A program made the translations under genes and the position numbers. The notes beneath the pieces were generated by a model. The model had not been told where the DNA came from. It saw only the letters and a program-made list of their open reading frames with translations, and did no database searches. This document shows positions 1 to 9,810 of a stretch of 64,000 nucleotides of DNA, one piece after another. The DNA lies in contig MGPC01000021.1 of assembly GCA_001797315.1 (NCBI GenBank), positions 62,001 to 126,000 of the forward strand. The letters are read 5' to 3'. Source of the DNA: Curvibacter sp. GWA2_64_110 (GTDB taxonomy: Bacteria; Pseudomonadota; Gammaproteobacteria; Burkholderiales; Burkholderiaceae_C). Numbering within the stretch: the stretch's first letter is position 1; each line of letters opens with the position of its first letter.

Positions 1-674
1 ACACCACCGCCGTGACCTACTACGACGGCCAGGCTTTCATGGTGCCGGCCAAGAGCAAGATCCGCAGCGCCAAACAGCTCAAGGGGTTCACGGTGTGCGT
101 GCAGGCCGGCACCACCACCGAGAAGAACATGACCGACTACTCGCGTACCAACAACCTCAAGCTCAAGCCGGTGGTGTTCGACAAGCTCGAAGCCGCCAAC
201 GGTGCCTATCTGGCCGGCCGCTGCCAGGCCTACAGCACCGACGCCTCGGGCCTGGCCTCGATCCGCGCCAAGGAAGCCAAGAACCCGGCCGATCACGTGA
301 TCCTGCCGGAACTGATCTCCAAGGAACCGCTGGGCCCCATGGTTCGGCGTGGCGACGATGAGTGGTTTGCCATCGTCAAGTGGGTGGTGTACGGCCTGCT
401 GGAAGCCGAGGAATACGGCATCACCCAGGCCAACGTCGACAAGATGAAAACCAGCACCGACCCGGCGGTGCAGCGCATCGTCGGCAGCGGCGAAGACATG
501 GGCAAGCTGCTCGGCCTGGACCGCGAATGGCTGGTGCGCGCGCTGCGGGCCACCGGCAACTACGGCGAAATCTTCGAGCGCAATGTCGGCATCGGCTCCG
601 CCCTCAAGCTGCCGCGCGGCGCCAACAACCTGTGGAGCAAGGGCGGCCTGATGTACGCCCCGCCGATCCGATGA
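1..674 (+). CDS. aapJ: Amino-acid ABC transporter, periplasmic substrate-binding protein (5' partial)
   Basis: This is the C-terminal part of a periplasmic solute-binding protein of the polar amino-acid type (AapJ/BztA family). The frame is open to the window edge, with codons from base 3, so the true start lies upstream. The first visible residues, TTAVTYYDGQAFMV, match the interior of this family, which is about 340 residues long; 223 are visible. The stop overlaps the next start as ATGA, and three transporter genes follow, so it is the first visible gene of an importer operon. The symbol is by family only. The amino acid bound cannot be read from the sequence; relatives take glutamate, aspartate and other L-amino acids. 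Confidence 0.88.
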   Translation, partial: TTAVTYYDGQAFMVPAKSKIRSAKQLKGFTVCVQAGTTTEKNMTDYSRTNNLKLKPVVFDKLEAANGAYLAGRCQAYSTDASGLASIRAKEAKNPADHVILPELISKEPLGPMVRRGDDEWFAIVKWVVYGLLEAEEYGITQANVDKMKTSTDPAVQRIVGSGEDMGKLLGLDREWLVRALRATGNYGEIFERNVGIGSALKLPRGANNLWSKGGLMYAPPIR

Positions 675-1621
675 GACGGACGCCCCCAAAGCACTGGAAC
701 TGGCGCAGCCGGGCTACGCGCGGCCGGGTCTACCAGGTGCTGCTGCTGGCGCTGCTGGCACTGCTGCTCTGGTTCCTGGCCGGCAACACCGCACGCAACA
801 TGGCGCAGCGCGGCATCCAGAGCGGCTTCGACTTCCTGCTGCAGCCCGCCGGTTTCGAGATCGGCGAGGGCCTGTTCGGTTTCGAGGCCTCGCAGGCTTA
901 CTGGTTGGCCTTTCTCACCGGCCTGGGCAACACCCTGCGCACGGCCCTGGCCGGCATCGTGCTGGCAACCGGGCTGGGCACGCTGCTGGGTGTCGGCCGC
1001 TTCTCCCGCAGCGCGCTGCTGCGCAGCCTGTGCTCGGCCTATGTCGAACTCTTCCGCAACATCCCCTTGCTGCTGCAACTGCTGATGTGGTACCTGCTGC
1101 TGGCCGAAGCGTTGCCACCGTTCGATGCCCCGGCTCAGTTGGGTCTGCTGACGCTCAGCAAGAATGGCCTGGCCTGGCAGACAACACCCGAGACCGAACC
1201 GCTATTTGCCCTCAGCCCCGAGTTCCTGGCACTGACGCTGGGCCTGAGCCTGTACACCGCTGCTTTCATCGCCGAAGTGGTGCGCGCCGGCATTGCCGCC
1301 GTGCCACGCGGCCAGAGCGAAGCTGCCGCCGCCTTGGGGCTGAGCCGACGCCAGACCCTGCGGCGTGTGGTACTGCCGCAGGCGCTGCGCGTGATCATCC
1401 CGCCGCTGACCAACCAGTACCTGAACCTCACCAAGAATTCCTCGCTGGCGGTGGCCATCGGCTACCCGGATGTGGTTTCCATCGCCAACACCGCCATCAA
1501 CCAGACCGGCCGTGCGGTGGAATGCCTGGTGATCGTGATGGCAATCTACCTCTGTCTCTCGCTGACCACCTCGCTGCTGATGAACGGCTACAACGCGCGC
1601 GTCGCGCTCAAGGAACGCTGA
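671..1621 (+). CDS. aapQ: Amino-acid ABC transporter permease 1
   Basis: This is an inner-membrane permease of 316 residues, the first of two that form the translocation pore. The ATG at 671 overlaps the binding-protein stop (ATGA), which fixes the start over longer in-frame upstream codons that lie inside the previous gene. An N-terminal hydrophobic helix (about residues 20-37) is followed by the permease domain with its EAA loop (GQSEAAAALGLSRRQTLRR), which contacts the ATPase. Length and the long first periplasmic loop fit the AapQ/BztB branch rather than short HisM-type permeases. It is followed after 4 bp by the second permease. Substrate specificity is not visible. Confidence 0.9.
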   Translation: MRRTPPKHWNWRSRATRGRVYQVLLLALLALLLWFLAGNTARNMAQRGIQSGFDFLLQPAGFEIGEGLFGFEASQAYWLAFLTGLGNTLRTALAGIVLATGLGTLLGVGRFSRSALLRSLCSAYVELFRNIPLLLQLLMWYLLLAEALPPFDAPAQLGLLTLSKNGLAWQTTPETEPLFALSPEFLALTLGLSLYTAAFIAEVVRAGIAAVPRGQSEAAAALGLSRRQTLRRVVLPQALRVIIPPLTNQYLNLTKNSSLAVAIGYPDVVSIANTAINQTGRAVECLVIVMAIYLCLSLTTSLLMNGYNARVALKER

Positions 1622-1625
1622 CCCG

Positions 1626-2729
1626 ATGACGGCCCAGCGCTTCGAACCCATCCCGCCTCGCCCGGCCCCGGCCCGTCCCACGGGCGCATGGGTCTGGCTG
1701 CGCAGCCGGCTTTTCTGCGACCGGGGCACGGCGCTCACCTCGCTGTTCATCGGCGCGCTGCTGCTGTACGGGCTGCCCCAGTTGCTGGACTGGGCGCTGC
1801 TGCGCGCCCACTGGCGGCCCAGCGTCGAGGCCTGTCTCGCCGACGGAGCGGGCGCCTGCTGGGGTGTGATTGCGGAGAAGTACCGCATCATCCTGATGGG
1901 CCGCTACCCGTTCGACGAACAATGGCGGCCGCTGCTGGCCACCGGACTGATGATGGCCTTGCTGGTGGTCAGCTGCATCCGGTTCTTTTGGCGGCGTTGG
2001 CTGGTGCTGTTGTGGCTTGCTGCACTCACCAGCTTCTTTCTGCTGATGCACGGCCAGGCGCTGGGCCTGAGCCCGGTCGACACCGATCAGTGGGGGGGCC
2101 TGCCGCTGACCATCCTGCTGTCTTCGCTCTCGATCGCCATGGCCTTTCCGCTGGCGCTGCTGGTGGCGCTGGGCCGGCGCTCGGCGCTGCCGGCCATCCG
2201 TGCCGTCTGTACCGTCTACGTGGAGCTGGTGCGCGGTGTGCCGCTGATCTCCGTGCTGTTCATGGCCTCCTTCCTGTTTCCGCTGTTCCTGCCGCAGGGG
2301 TTTTCCATCGACGTGCTGCTGCGCGTGCTGGTCGGCATCACGCTGTTTGCCGCCGCCTACATGGCCGAGGTCATCCGCGGCGGGCTGCAGGCCATCCCGC
2401 GCGGGCAGATCGAGGCGGCTGCGGCACTGGGCCTGTCGTGGTGGCAGACGCAGCGCCGGGTGGTGCTGCCGCAAGCGCTGGCCGCCGTGCTGCCGGGGCT
2501 GATGAACAATTTCATCGCCATCTTCAAGGACACTTCGCTGGTGACCATTGTCAGCCTGTACGAACTCACCGGCGCCTTGAGCCTGGCGCTCAACTCCGAT
2601 GCCGACTGGCGGCCCTTCAAGCTGGAGGGCTATCTGTTCGTCGCGCTGATCTACTTCGTCTTCTGCTTTGCCATGTCACGCTACAGCCTGTGGGTGGAAC
2701 AGCAACTCAACCGCGGCCGGGTCCGCTGA
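1626..2729 (+). CDS. aapM: Amino-acid ABC transporter permease 2
   Basis: This is the second inner-membrane permease of the importer, 367 residues. The ATG at 1626 lies 4 bp after the stop of permease 1. It carries a longer N-terminal region with several hydrophobic segments, then the canonical domain with an EAA loop (GQIEAAAALGLSWWQTQRR) and the downstream FKDTSLV segment seen in polar amino-acid permeases. The extra N-terminal helices are typical of the AapM/BztC branch. It is expected to form a heterodimer with the preceding gene product and to bind the ATPase encoded 6 bp downstream. No defect is seen. Confidence 0.9.
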   Translation: MTAQRFEPIPPRPAPARPTGAWVWLRSRLFCDRGTALTSLFIGALLLYGLPQLLDWALLRAHWRPSVEACLADGAGACWGVIAEKYRIILMGRYPFDEQWRPLLATGLMMALLVVSCIRFFWRRWLVLLWLAALTSFFLLMHGQALGLSPVDTDQWGGLPLTILLSSLSIAMAFPLALLVALGRRSALPAIRAVCTVYVELVRGVPLISVLFMASFLFPLFLPQGFSIDVLLRVLVGITLFAAAYMAEVIRGGLQAIPRGQIEAAAALGLSWWQTQRRVVLPQALAAVLPGLMNNFIAIFKDTSLVTIVSLYELTGALSLALNSDADWRPFKLEGYLFVALIYFVFCFAMSRYSLWVEQQLNRGRVR

Positions 2730-2735
2730 AGCACC

Positions 2736-3479
<744 letters not shown>

Positions 3480-3593
3480 CTGCGCAACGGCCAGTTGTGT
3501 GCAGCCGACTTCAGTTAACAGGCCCTAACGCACCGATCCCATTGACCCCGTAAGCGGCAGGCCATTGACTAGGCAAGGTCTTTCGTTTTTTAT

Positions 3594-3616
3594 AAGATTC
3601 ATTTTGTTTGAATCTT
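3594..3616 (+). promoter_or_regulatory. NsrR-like operator upstream of the truncated haemoglobin
   Basis: AAGATTCA and TGAATCTT form a perfect 8-bp inverted repeat with a 7-nt spacer, so the whole fits the 11-1-11 architecture of the nitric-oxide sensor NsrR (consensus roughly AAGATGCATTT-N-AAATGCATCTT, from memory). It overlaps a candidate -10 (TATAAG at 3591) and lies about 36 bp before the globin ATG. The palindrome is seen; the NsrR assignment is inferred from its form and from the NO-related gene downstream. Confidence 0.55.
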
Positions 3617-3651
3617 TTATGTGCCGGTTCCGCGCCGGACAAGAGCCGCCC

Positions 3652-4056
3652 ATGCCCGACCCGCAACTGTGCAGCGAGGAGGAAATCTCCGAACTGGTGA
3701 CCCTCTTCTATGCCCGGGTGCGGAGCGATGCGCAGCTGGGGCCGATCTTCAATGCGCATGTGCACGACTGGGACGCGCACCTCGTCAAACTGACCGATTT
3801 CTGGTCTTCCGCACTGCGCGGCACGCGGCGCTACCGCGGCACACCCATGCCCATCCACGCTGCCCTGCCTGGGCTGACGGCCAAACTGTTTCGGCACTGG
3901 CTGCAGCTCTTCGATGCCACCGTCGCCGGGCTGCCCAATGCGGCGCTGCGTGAACGCGCCAGCGAACTGGCTCATCGCATTGCGCAAAGCCTGTGGTACG
4001 GCTATCAGGTTGCCCACAACCCGACGGCCTTGCCGAGCGACGCGGTATTCACATAG
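3652..4056 (+). CDS. Group III truncated haemoglobin
   Basis: This is a haem protein of the truncated (2-on-2) haemoglobin family, probably group III, 134 residues from the ATG at 3652. The proximal haem-binding histidine is likely H82 in LFRHWLQLF. Y20 in LFYARV matches the B-helix aromatic, and the W51 and H69 surroundings are also characteristic. An upstream in-frame ATG at 3619 would add 11 residues but lies next to the operator-like palindrome at 3594-3616, so 3652 is preferred. Relatives are linked to nitric oxide, peroxide or low-oxygen stress. A ferredoxin gene follows after 9 bp, which may be a redox partner (inference). Confidence 0.82.
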   Translation: MPDPQLCSEEEISELVTLFYARVRSDAQLGPIFNAHVHDWDAHLVKLTDFWSSALRGTRRYRGTPMPIHAALPGLTAKLFRHWLQLFDATVAGLPNAALRERASELAHRIAQSLWYGYQVAHNPTALPSDAVFT

Positions 4057-4065
4057 CAAGCCGCC

Positions 4066-4410
4066 ATGACCCACGTTGTCACCGAATCCTGCATCCGTTG
4101 CAAGTACACCGACTGCGTTGATGTCTGTCCGGTCGATGCTTTTCGTGCCGGCAAGAACATGCTGGTGATCGACCCCGACGATTGCATCGACTGCGCCCTG
4201 TGCATCCCCGAATGCCCGGTGGACGCCATCTTCATCGAGGAAGACGTGCCGGCCGATCAGCAACCCTTGATTGCCATCAACGCCCGGCTGGCCAAACGCT
4301 GGCCGGTCATCCTCCGCAGCCGCCTGGCCCTGCCCGACGCCGCGGAATGGGCCCAGATCAAGGCCAAGCTGGAGCAGCTCGACGAACGGGCCGACAGCGA
4401 AAAGAATTGA
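4066..4410 (+). CDS. fdxA: Seven-iron type ferredoxin FdxA
   Basis: This is a small electron-transfer protein of 114 residues with two iron-sulphur cluster motifs. Cysteines 9, 12, 17 and 21 (C-x2-C-x4-C-x3-CP) and 40, 43, 46 and 50 (C-x2-C-x2-C-x3-CP) match the FdxA family, which holds one [3Fe-4S] and one [4Fe-4S] cluster. The C-terminal extension rich in Lys and Glu is usual for proteobacterial FdxA. It starts 9 bp after the globin stop, so the two are probably co-transcribed. It could pass electrons to the haemoglobin, though fdxA is also a general ferredoxin. Confidence 0.92.
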   Translation: MTHVVTESCIRCKYTDCVDVCPVDAFRAGKNMLVIDPDDCIDCALCIPECPVDAIFIEEDVPADQQPLIAINARLAKRWPVILRSRLALPDAAEWAQIKAKLEQLDERADSEKN

Positions 4411-4431
4411 AATGCCATTCGCTTGAGCTGC

Positions 4432-4632
4432 ATGAGCAGCCTGTCGCGCACCCAGTGCCACGACCAGCGCCAGGGCCAGCACCTGGACGGCACCGTCATC
4501 CCGCCAACCCACCTGAACGACGTGTGCGCCCAGCCCTGCTTTTATGGCGCGCAGGAGTGGGTGACGTTGGAGCTGAACCTGATCGCGCAGGCACGCGGCC
4601 AAGTGCTGGAAAGCCCGGCGGTTCGCCCTTGA
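4432..4632 (+). CDS. Small hypothetical protein
   Basis: I do not recognise this 66-residue frame, but it looks coded. Nearly every third codon position is G or C, as in the neighbouring genes, and a random frame here would not be expected to show that. It contains three cysteines (C8, C33, C37) and no obvious signal peptide or membrane segment. The ATG at 4432 is 21 bp after fdxA; a TTG at 4423 is an alternative. It could be the intact third gene of the globin-ferredoxin operon or the remnant of a longer gene. Confidence 0.4.
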   Translation: MSSLSRTQCHDQRQGQHLDGTVIPPTHLNDVCAQPCFYGAQEWVTLELNLIAQARGQVLESPAVRP

Positions 4633-4741
4633 AACGCCACTGCTGCTGGTAATATGGACCCGATATAGGGGGGAGTTGGCGCCAGGTGTTTCGACTCCGA
4701 TCACAACAACAAACGGGTCTTCGAACACAGTCTGCATTGCC

Positions 4742-7516
4742 ATGCCGCTGCCAACGCTACGCTGCATCAGCCTTAAATCACGGGTCGCCCTGGCCATGGC
4801 GGCCGTCTTCGTCGCCTTTGTCGGCACCCTGGCGCTGCTGGGCTTGCGCCACTTCCAGGGTGAGTTCCGCAACAGCCTGTACAACCAGCAGTACACCCTG
4901 GTCTCAGCACTGGCCGCCAGCATCGATGAAAAACTCCTGATGACACAGAAGGCGCTGATCGCCTCGACGCGCCATCTGCCCCGGGCAGCACTGGCCGACC
5001 CGGAGCTGGCCCAGCAGCACCTCGACCGCATGGCCGCGCTGCACTCGATCTTCGACAACGGCCTGTCCCTGATCTCGCCCGACGGCTCGCTCATTGCCGA
5101 GAGCCCCTACAAACCCGACCGGCGTGGACGTAACATGTCCTTCCGCGAGTTCTTTCAAGTCACCGCAGCCATCCGCAAACCCTATATCTCCGAGCCCTAT
5201 ATCTCCACCTACTCGCCAGGGCGACCGTCGCTGGTCATGACCATTCCCCTGCTCGATGAGAGAGGCGAACTTCGCGGCATTCTTCAAGGCAGTCTCGATC
5301 TGCTGGGCCGCAATTTCCTGGCCAACCTGAAGCAGATCAAGGTCGGCGACACAGGCTACATCTTCATCACCGACCTGAACCGGACGATGATCATGCACCC
5401 CGATCCGGTCCGCATCATGAAGCAGACCATCAGGCCGGGCCAGAACCCCTTGTATGACAGATCGCTGGTCGGTTTCGACGGCAGCGGCCGGACCCTCACC
5501 TCGCAAGGTGAGCCCGCGTTCAGCAGTTTCAAGCGCCTCTCTGCAACCAACTGGATCCTCGGCGCCAACTACCCGGTGGCCGAGGCTGAGGCACCGCTGC
5601 GCCAGGCCCAGACCTATTTCTTTCTGGCCTTGGCTGCTGCAACCTGCGTCGTGCTGCTGATCGTCTGGCTGATCATGCGCCGGCTCATGACGCCGCTGGA
5701 CACATTGACACGCCATGTCCGGGAGTTGCACTACAAGACCGGCGCAGACCGCACGCTGTCGCTCACGGCTGGCGGCGAGATCGACACCCTGGTGCAGGCC
5801 GCCAACACCATGGTTCGCACGCTTGACGAGCAGCAGCAGACCCTGCTTGAGAGCGAGGCCCGTTTCCGCAGCCTGACCGAGATGTCGACCGACTGGTATT
5901 GGGAGCAGGATGCCGAGTTCCGCTTCACCCTGCTGTCGATCGGTCTCATCCGCGCCGACGTCGAGCCCTCTATTGGCAAGACGCGCTGGGAGTTGCCGGC
6001 CAAGGGCGTGACGCAAGCGCAATGGGCCGGGCACCGAAGGGCGCTGGAACGTCACGAGCCGTTCAAGGACTTTGTCTACCAGATCCGGGCCGACAGCGGC
6101 GAATTGCGGACCCTCTCCATCAGCGGCATGCCCTTCTTTGACGCGCAGGGCATGTTCCGCGGCTACCGGGGTGTCGGCTCCGATATCACCGATCGCAGGT
6201 CAGCCGAGCAACGCATCGAATTCCTGGCCTACCACGACATGCTGACCGGCCTGCCCAACCGTCTTCTGATGCAGGACCGCGTCGAACAGGCCGTCGCCCA
6301 GGCCCAGCGCAACGGCAATCATGTGGCCCTGCTGTTCCTGGACCTGGACAGCTTCAAGAGCATCAACGACACGCTGGGACTTCATTGCGGCGATGCACTG
6401 CTCAAGGAGGTCGCCGCCCGGTTGAGGCACTGCGTGCGCGACACCGACACCATCTCCCGCCAAGGCGGCGACGAATTCCTGATCGTGCTGCGCGATCTGC
6501 CCGATACCGATGTCGTGGCGGAGATCATGATCAAGATCATGGAACGGCTGCTGGAGCCTTTTGTGACCGAGGGTCACGACATTGCGACATCCGTGTCGAT
6601 GGGCGCAGCCATCTTCCCCGAAGACGGCCGCGACTTCGAAACCCTGCTGAAGAAAGCCGACATGGCCATGTACCGTGCCAAGGAAGCCGGCCGCAACACC
6701 TACCGTTTCTTCGACGAGGTAATGAATGCCGACGCTGTCGGCCACCTGCAGCTGCTGGGAGGACTGCGCCGTGCGCTGGAGCGTCACGAGTTCACGCTGC
6801 ACTACCAGCCTCAGACCGATCTGGCCAGCGGCAAGGTGATCGGGGTCGAAGCGCTGCTGCGCTGGCAAAACCCCGAGCTGGGCATGGTGGAGCCCGGCCG
6901 CTTCATCCCGGTGGCGGAGGAGAGCGGCCTGATCGTGCCGATCGGCCAGTGGGTCCTGTTTGAAGCCTGCCGCCAAGCCATGGCCTGGCGGCAGGCGGGG
7001 CTGCCGCCTCTGACGATGGCCGTCAACTTTTCTGCCGTCCAGTTCAAGCGCGGCGATGTGCAACAGTCCGTCATACGGGCGCTGGAGGAATCGGGATTGC
7101 CGCCCGCGCTGCTGGAACTGGAGTTGACCGAATCGATTCTGATCCAGGACGTGGAGGGTGTGCTGGCCAGCCTCCAGGGGCTCAAGCAGTTGGGCGTGAA
7201 ACTCTCGATCGACGACTTCGGCACCGGCTACTCCAGCCTGGCCTACCTCAAGCGCCTGGACATCGACCGGCTCAAGATCGACCGCACCTTTGTACGCGAC
7301 CTTGCCACCGACCCCGAGGATGCCGCCATCGTACGCGCCATCATCCAGATGGCACACAGCCTGAACCTGCGCACGATTGCAGAAGGCGTCGAAACCGAGG
7401 ACATGCTGGCCCAGTTGCGCATCTTCGGCTGCGATGAGGCTCAAGGCTACTTGTTTGCCCGCCCCATGCCGGCGCTGGAGTTGGAACGCTATCTGACGCG
7501 CGTGGCCCCGGGCTAG
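4742..7516 (+). CDS. Membrane GGDEF-EAL protein (c-di-GMP turnover) with sensor domains
   Basis: This is a predicted cyclic-di-GMP enzyme of 924 residues. From the N-terminus: membrane helix (15-35), a large periplasmic dCache-like sensor region, a second helix (about 291-313), HAMP, a PAS domain (roughly 385-500), GGDEF and EAL. The GGDEF motif is intact (575-579) with an RxxD inhibitory site five residues before it (RDTD), and the EAL motif is intact (EALLRW, 703-708) with [10 protein letters not shown] downstream, so both synthesis and hydrolysis are possible. The ATG at 4742 is chosen; a TTG at 4676 would add 22 residues with no homology. A weak promoter (TTGAAA/TAATAT) lies near 4629-4655. 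Confidence 0.9.
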   Translation: MPLPTLRCISLKSRVALAMAAVFVAFVGTLALLGLRHFQGEFRNSLYNQQYTLVSALAASIDEKLLMTQKALIASTRHLPRAALADPELAQQHLDRMAALHSIFDNGLSLISPDGSLIAESPYKPDRRGRNMSFREFFQVTAAIRKPYISEPYISTYSPGRPSLVMTIPLLDERGELRGILQGSLDLLGRNFLANLKQIKVGDTGYIFITDLNRTMIMHPDPVRIMKQTIRPGQNPLYDRSLVGFDGSGRTLTSQGEPAFSSFKRLSATNWILGANYPVAEAEAPLRQAQTYFFLALAAATCVVLLIVWLIMRRLMTPLDTLTRHVRELHYKTGADRTLSLTAGGEIDTLVQAANTMVRTLDEQQQTLLESEARFRSLTEMSTDWYWEQDAEFRFTLLSIGLIRADVEPSIGKTRWELPAKGVTQAQWAGHRRALERHEPFKDFVYQIRADSGELRTLSISGMPFFDAQGMFRGYRGVGSDITDRRSAEQRIEFLAYHDMLTGLPNRLLMQDRVEQAVAQAQRNGNHVALLFLDLDSFKSINDTLGLHCGDALLKEVAARLRHCVRDTDTISRQGGDEFLIVLRDLPDTDVVAEIMIKIMERLLEPFVTEGHDIATSVSMGAAIFPEDGRDFETLLKKADMAMYRAKEAGRNTYRFFDEVMNADAVGHLQLLGGLRRALERHEFTLHYQPQTDLASGKVIGVEALLRWQNPELGMVEPGRFIPVAEESGLIVPIGQWVLFEACRQAMAWRQAGLPPLTMAVNFSAVQFKRGDVQQSVIRALEESGLPPALLELELTESILIQDVEGVLASLQGLKQLGVKLSIDDFGTGYSSLAYLKRLDIDRLKIDRTFVRDLATDPEDAAIVRAIIQMAHSLNLRTIAEGVETEDMLAQLRIFGCDEAQGYLFARPMPALELERYLTRVAPG

Positions 7517-7550
7517 CGGAACTTTTGCCGCCAGGCCTTATCATTCATCC

Positions 7551-7985
7551 ATGCGCGTCTTGCTTCTGGCCCTCATGATCGCCCTGCTGCCCCTGCGCGG
7601 CTGGGTGGGCGACGCCATGGCGATGGAGATGATGGCGGCCACGCTGCAGCAGCCGGAAATTGCTATTAATTCCGTAGCATCTCACATAGACATGGCAAGG
7701 GAAACAGCCCGATTCGAGGCCCGCCATGAGGCCATGGTCCATGCCGACTGCCCGGGCCATGCCGCCACGGCCAGCAGCAGCGACACCCCGGCCGGCAGCC
7801 AGCACCAGGCCGACGCGGCCGACTGCGCCACCTGCGCGGCCTGCCAGATCTGCCATACGGTGGCGCTGACGCCGATTCCGCTGCAGATGGCGTCCGCCGC
7901 CCTGCCGACGGTCCAGCCGCAATCATCCTCTCACCACTTCGCCAGCGCCGAGCGCGCACCAGGCTTCAAGCCGCCCATTTTCTGA
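7551..7985 (+). CDS. Secreted Cys/His-rich protein at the head of the copper cluster
   Basis: This is a 144-residue protein with an N-terminal hydrophobic signal (MRVLLLALMIALLPLRGW). The mature part is rich in His and Met and has a Cys cluster (CATCAACQIC), which suggests periplasmic metal binding. It resembles small copper-locus proteins ending in KPPIF-like tails, but I cannot name the family firmly. A dispersed palindromic repeat (7662-7699) lies inside and encodes about 13 residues between signal and Cys region (EIAINSVASHIDMAR). Gene position ahead of the TolC, oxidase and cupredoxin genes suggests a role in copper handling. Confidence 0.65.
   Translation: MRVLLLALMIALLPLRGWVGDAMAMEMMAATLQQPEIAINSVASHIDMARETARFEARHEAMVHADCPGHAATASSSDTPAGSQHQADAADCATCAACQICHTVALTPIPLQMASAALPTVQPQSSSHHFASAERAPGFKPPIF
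7662..7699 (+). repeat. Dispersed palindromic repeat, copy in the Cys-rich gene
   Basis: GCTATTAATTCCGTAGCA begins the copy. GCTA and TAGC are the inverted arms, followed by a weakly conserved ACATAGACATGGCAAG tail. It is read through in frame by the host gene and accounts for the segment between its signal peptide and its Cys-rich part. Confidence 0.55.
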
Positions 7986-8075
7986 TCCTGACAGCCGTAG
8001 TGCGTCCGCTGTGTCCCGAAACCGGGCCCATGGCGGTGCCACACCGTTCCCTGAACGCTGTTTTGGAGAAGATTC

Positions 8076-8390
8076 GTGAAATACCCCACCCTGCTGACCC
8101 TGGCCGTTCTGGCCTGGCCGGCACTCAGTCTGGCGCAAAGCACACCGGAAAAAACCAGCGCCGCCATCGCCGCTGACCCTGGTGCGCCGGTGCCCGCCGT
8201 GCGCTACCGCTCGGCGCTGGAACACAACCCGCACGGCGTTGTGCAGGACAGCGAGGACTGGCGCGCCGCCAACGCCCGCGTCGGCCAGTTCGCGCGCGGC
8301 CACAGTGACATTCTCAAGGCCGAACAGGCGCACGGCACGGACCAGCCGGCCATCAGCCCCAGCACACCGGTCCCAGGAGCAAGACGATGA
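8076..8390 (+). CDS. Hypothetical exported protein in the copper cluster
   Basis: This is a 104-residue protein with a clear signal peptide (cleavage probably after ALSLA, near residue 20). The mature part is hydrophilic, with the segment RYRSALEHNPHGVVQDSEDWRAAN, written here only as a landmark of its conserved-looking core around residues 43-66. I do not know its function. It overlaps the start of the TolC-like lipoprotein gene by 4 bp (ATGA), so it is translationally coupled to it and belongs to the copper operon. No metal-binding motif is evident apart from a few histidines. Confidence 0.7.
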   Translation: MKYPTLLTLAVLAWPALSLAQSTPEKTSAAIAADPGAPVPAVRYRSALEHNPHGVVQDSEDWRAANARVGQFARGHSDILKAEQAHGTDQPAISPSTPVPGARR

Positions 8391-9808
8391 AACACCCCCC
8401 TCTTCGGCACAGCGCCATCGCGCTTGCCGCCGTACTGCTGGCCGGCTGCAGTTCGCTCACACCCGAGCAAAACCTGACGGACGTGCAGCAGCTCACCGAG
8501 GGCCGCACCGCCGGCACCAGCGTCACCCTGCAGCGCAACAAGCGCGAGATCGACGACGCCGTGGCCGAGTCGCTCAAGGCACCGCTGACGGCCGAAAGCG
8601 CAGTGCGCATCGCCCTGCTCAACAACCCCGGGTTGCACAGCGCGCTGGCACAGCTCGACATCAGCGACGCCCAGCGCGTGCAAGCCGGGCGCGCGCCCAA
8701 CCCGCACGTCTCGATTGCCGAGTACGCCGAGGGCAGCAAGCTGGAAATCGAGCGCGTGCTGCGTTTCGACGTGGTCGGCCTGCTGTTCCTGCCCTGGAAG
8801 GCCAAATGGCAGGGCCAGCAGCACGAGCTGGCCAAGCTGCAGGCGGCGCAGCAGGTCATCGTTCTCGCCACCGACACGCGCAAGGCCTGGATCAACACCG
8901 TGGCCGCGCAGCAGACGGTGGCCTACCTGGGCCAGGTAAAGGAAGCCGCCGAAGCCGGTGCCGAGTTGGCGCGGCGCATGGCGCGCGTGGGCAACTGGAG
9001 CAAATTGCAGCAGGCCCGTGAGCAGGTCTTCCTGGCCGATGCCGCGGCCCAACTGGCGCGCGCGCAACAGACCCTGTTCAGCGAGCGCGAGAAGCTCACC
9101 CGCCTGATGGGCCTGTGGGGTGCGCAGACGCAGTTCACGCTCGCGCAACGCCTGCCCGACCTGCCGCCGCAAGCCGCTGACATGCAGGATGTGGAAGCGC
9201 GTGCCCTGCGCGAACGGCTCGACGTGCGCTCGGCCGTGGCCGAAACCGGTTACGTGGCCGACTCGCTCGGCATGGTCAAGACCGTGGGCTATCTCAACGG
9301 CCTGACCCTGGCTTACAAGAATGCCAACATCAGCGACAGCGCTGCCGGCACCAACGACATCAAGCACGGCTGGGAACTGGAGCTGCCGCTGCCGATCTTC
9401 GACTGGGGCACGGCACGCAACGCACGGGCGCAAGCGCTGTACATGCAGTCGGCCACGCGCGTGCGCGACGTGGCCGTGAAGGCGCGCAGCGAAGCGCGCG
9501 AGGCGTATCACGGCTGGCGCACCACCTACGACCTGGCACGCCACTACCGCGACGAGGTGGTGCCGCTGCGCAAGGCCATCAGCGATGAAGTGCTGCTGCG
9601 CTACAACGGCATGCTCGCCAGCGTGTGGGACCTGCTGGGCGACATGCGCCAGCAGGTCCTGAGCGTGAACAACGCCATCGAAGCGCAGCGCGACTTCTGG
9701 CTAGCCGACGCAGATCTGCAACTGACGCTGACCGGCACTTCCCCAGGCACCCTGGCCCGCCCGCGCAGTGGTACGGCCGCCATGGCCACCACCTCCCAAG
9801 GACACTGA
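8387..9808 (+). CDS. TolC-family outer-membrane efflux lipoprotein
   Basis: This is an outer-membrane channel protein of the TolC/CusC type, 473 residues. The signal peptide ends in a lipobox (LLAGC, Cys21), so the mature protein is probably lipid-anchored. The body has the long helical, Ala/Gln/Leu-rich pattern with the two internal repeats of the outer-membrane efflux family. Its start overlaps the preceding gene (ATGA), and the oxidase gene begins 2 bp after its stop. CusC-like channels normally pair with CusA and CusB, but neither is in the window, so its export partner is not known. Confidence 0.86.
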   Translation: MKHPPLRHSAIALAAVLLAGCSSLTPEQNLTDVQQLTEGRTAGTSVTLQRNKREIDDAVAESLKAPLTAESAVRIALLNNPGLHSALAQLDISDAQRVQAGRAPNPHVSIAEYAEGSKLEIERVLRFDVVGLLFLPWKAKWQGQQHELAKLQAAQQVIVLATDTRKAWINTVAAQQTVAYLGQVKEAAEAGAELARRMARVGNWSKLQQAREQVFLADAAAQLARAQQTLFSEREKLTRLMGLWGAQTQFTLAQRLPDLPPQAADMQDVEARALRERLDVRSAVAETGYVADSLGMVKTVGYLNGLTLAYKNANISDSAAGTNDIKHGWELELPLPIFDWGTARNARAQALYMQSATRVRDVAVKARSEAREAYHGWRTTYDLARHYRDEVVPLRKAISDEVLLRYNGMLASVWDLLGDMRQQVLSVNNAIEAQRDFWLADADLQLTLTGTSPGTLARPRSGTAAMATTSQGH

Positions 9809-9810
9809 AT

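Noticed and set aside
3511-5094. A 527-codon minus-strand frame over the globin, ferredoxin and sensor genes.
   Set aside because: It is antisense to conserved proteins and no part resembles a family.
8387-9808. Reading the TolC-type lipoprotein as part of a complete Cus RND system.
   Set aside because: No CusA or CusB gene is in the window, and the neighbouring genes are periplasmic copper proteins instead.
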